From positions 62,001 to 126,000 of the forward strand of contig PJFB01000013.1 of NCBI GenBank assembly GCA_003574895.1: a stretch of 64,000 nucleotides of DNA, written 5' to 3'. The notes below the pieces were generated by a model. The model ran no database searches. It worked only from the letters and a program-made list of their open reading frames with translations, and was not told the origin of the DNA. Below are positions 63,928 through 64,000 of the stretch, one piece after another; within the stretch, counting starts at the first letter, position 1, and every line of letters begins with the position of its first letter. The DNA is from Geobacter sp. Its GTDB lineage: Bacteria > Desulfobacterota > Desulfuromonadia > Geobacterales > Pseudopelobacteraceae. The position numbers and the translations under genes are program-made.

Positions 63928-63967
63928 TTGGTCCGCCAAGGTCAAACACCCGCAACGGAGAACAGTC

Positions 63968-64000
63968 GTGTCCCAACGCATTAACATCCTTCCCGAAACC
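63968..64000 (+). CDS. mutL: DNA mismatch repair protein MutL, 5' end only
   Basis: The window ends 11 codons into this gene. The visible part reads SQRINILPET after a GTG start, matching the IxILP opening of MutL. GGAG lies 7 nt before the GTG. MutL coordinates mismatch repair with MutS. The identification rests on these few residues and the plausible context. Confidence 0.65.
   Translation, partial: MSQRINILPET

Noticed and set aside
1..64000. CRISPR arrays, rRNA genes, prophage modules and complete insertion sequences
   Set aside because: No regularly spaced direct repeats, rRNA sequence, phage structural genes or transposase ORFs were seen on either strand.

Overview
The window looks like chromosomal DNA of a Geobacter-like member of the Geobacterales (Desulfuromonadota). 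The evidence is gene content and order: surE-pcm-rpoS, rpsU-yqeY-cvpA-dnaG-rpoD, hisH-hisA-hisF-hisE, glyQ-glyS, prmA-rsmE, a CIRCE-like site upstream of rpoH, and a PEP-CTERM protein behind a sigma-54-type promoter. This placement rests on recognising gene families by eye; no search was run. The genus is left open.

Positions 1-6940 hold a small STAS-like protein, a flavodoxin-YceI pair with an AraC-type regulator, and the conspicuously GC-rich glpK-glpD pair. Positions 6941-13100 form an AT-richer accessory region. A 590-bp regulatory tract contains three equally spaced palindromes, a sigma-54-like site and a four-fold operator cluster. It precedes a TIR-domain gene with a ubiquitin-like middle domain, a small membrane protein, and a Shedu-type (DUF4263) nuclease gene flanked by two attC-like sites. 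The attC-like sites suggest integron gene cassettes without an integrase. Next come a membrane-protein cassette, a ParDE module, a surface-repeat protein and a YefM/YoeB module with its operator.

Positions 13273-17300 hold the CstA transporter, a cupin gene with a coupled small ORF, a nested pair of miniature inverted-repeat elements, and a PEP-CTERM protein with a possible Cys-Gln thioester. Positions 17583-26300 hold a KdpE/truncated-KdpD two-component system next to a KimA-like potassium transporter, then a heat-shock locus: rpoH with a CIRCE-like element, three divergent Hsp20 genes, cbpA and cbpM. Positions 26600-31440 hold a possibly leaderless lexA, a very large membrane-bound spermidine-synthase-like protein and tRNA-Arg(CCU). 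Copies of the tRNA 3' end plus its terminator occur at 17.5 kb and 26.5 kb.

From 31.5 kb on the content is mostly core: apt, rpoS, pcm, surE, a quinone oxidoreductase, prfA, a DUF1385 protein, thyX, rpmE, rho, a cysM-like gene, a cation transporter, glyQS, the his genes, the macromolecular-synthesis operon from rpsU to rpoD, proB-obg, rdgC, a DegP-type protease with a response regulator, ppsR, prmA-rsmE, a zinc-ribbon protein and the first codons of mutL.

The strongest candidate for something new is the 7.0-10.8 kb block, where two predicted immune effectors lie next to each other, one of them apparently packaged as a mobile gene cassette. No CRISPR array, rRNA gene, phage module, integrase or complete insertion sequence was seen.
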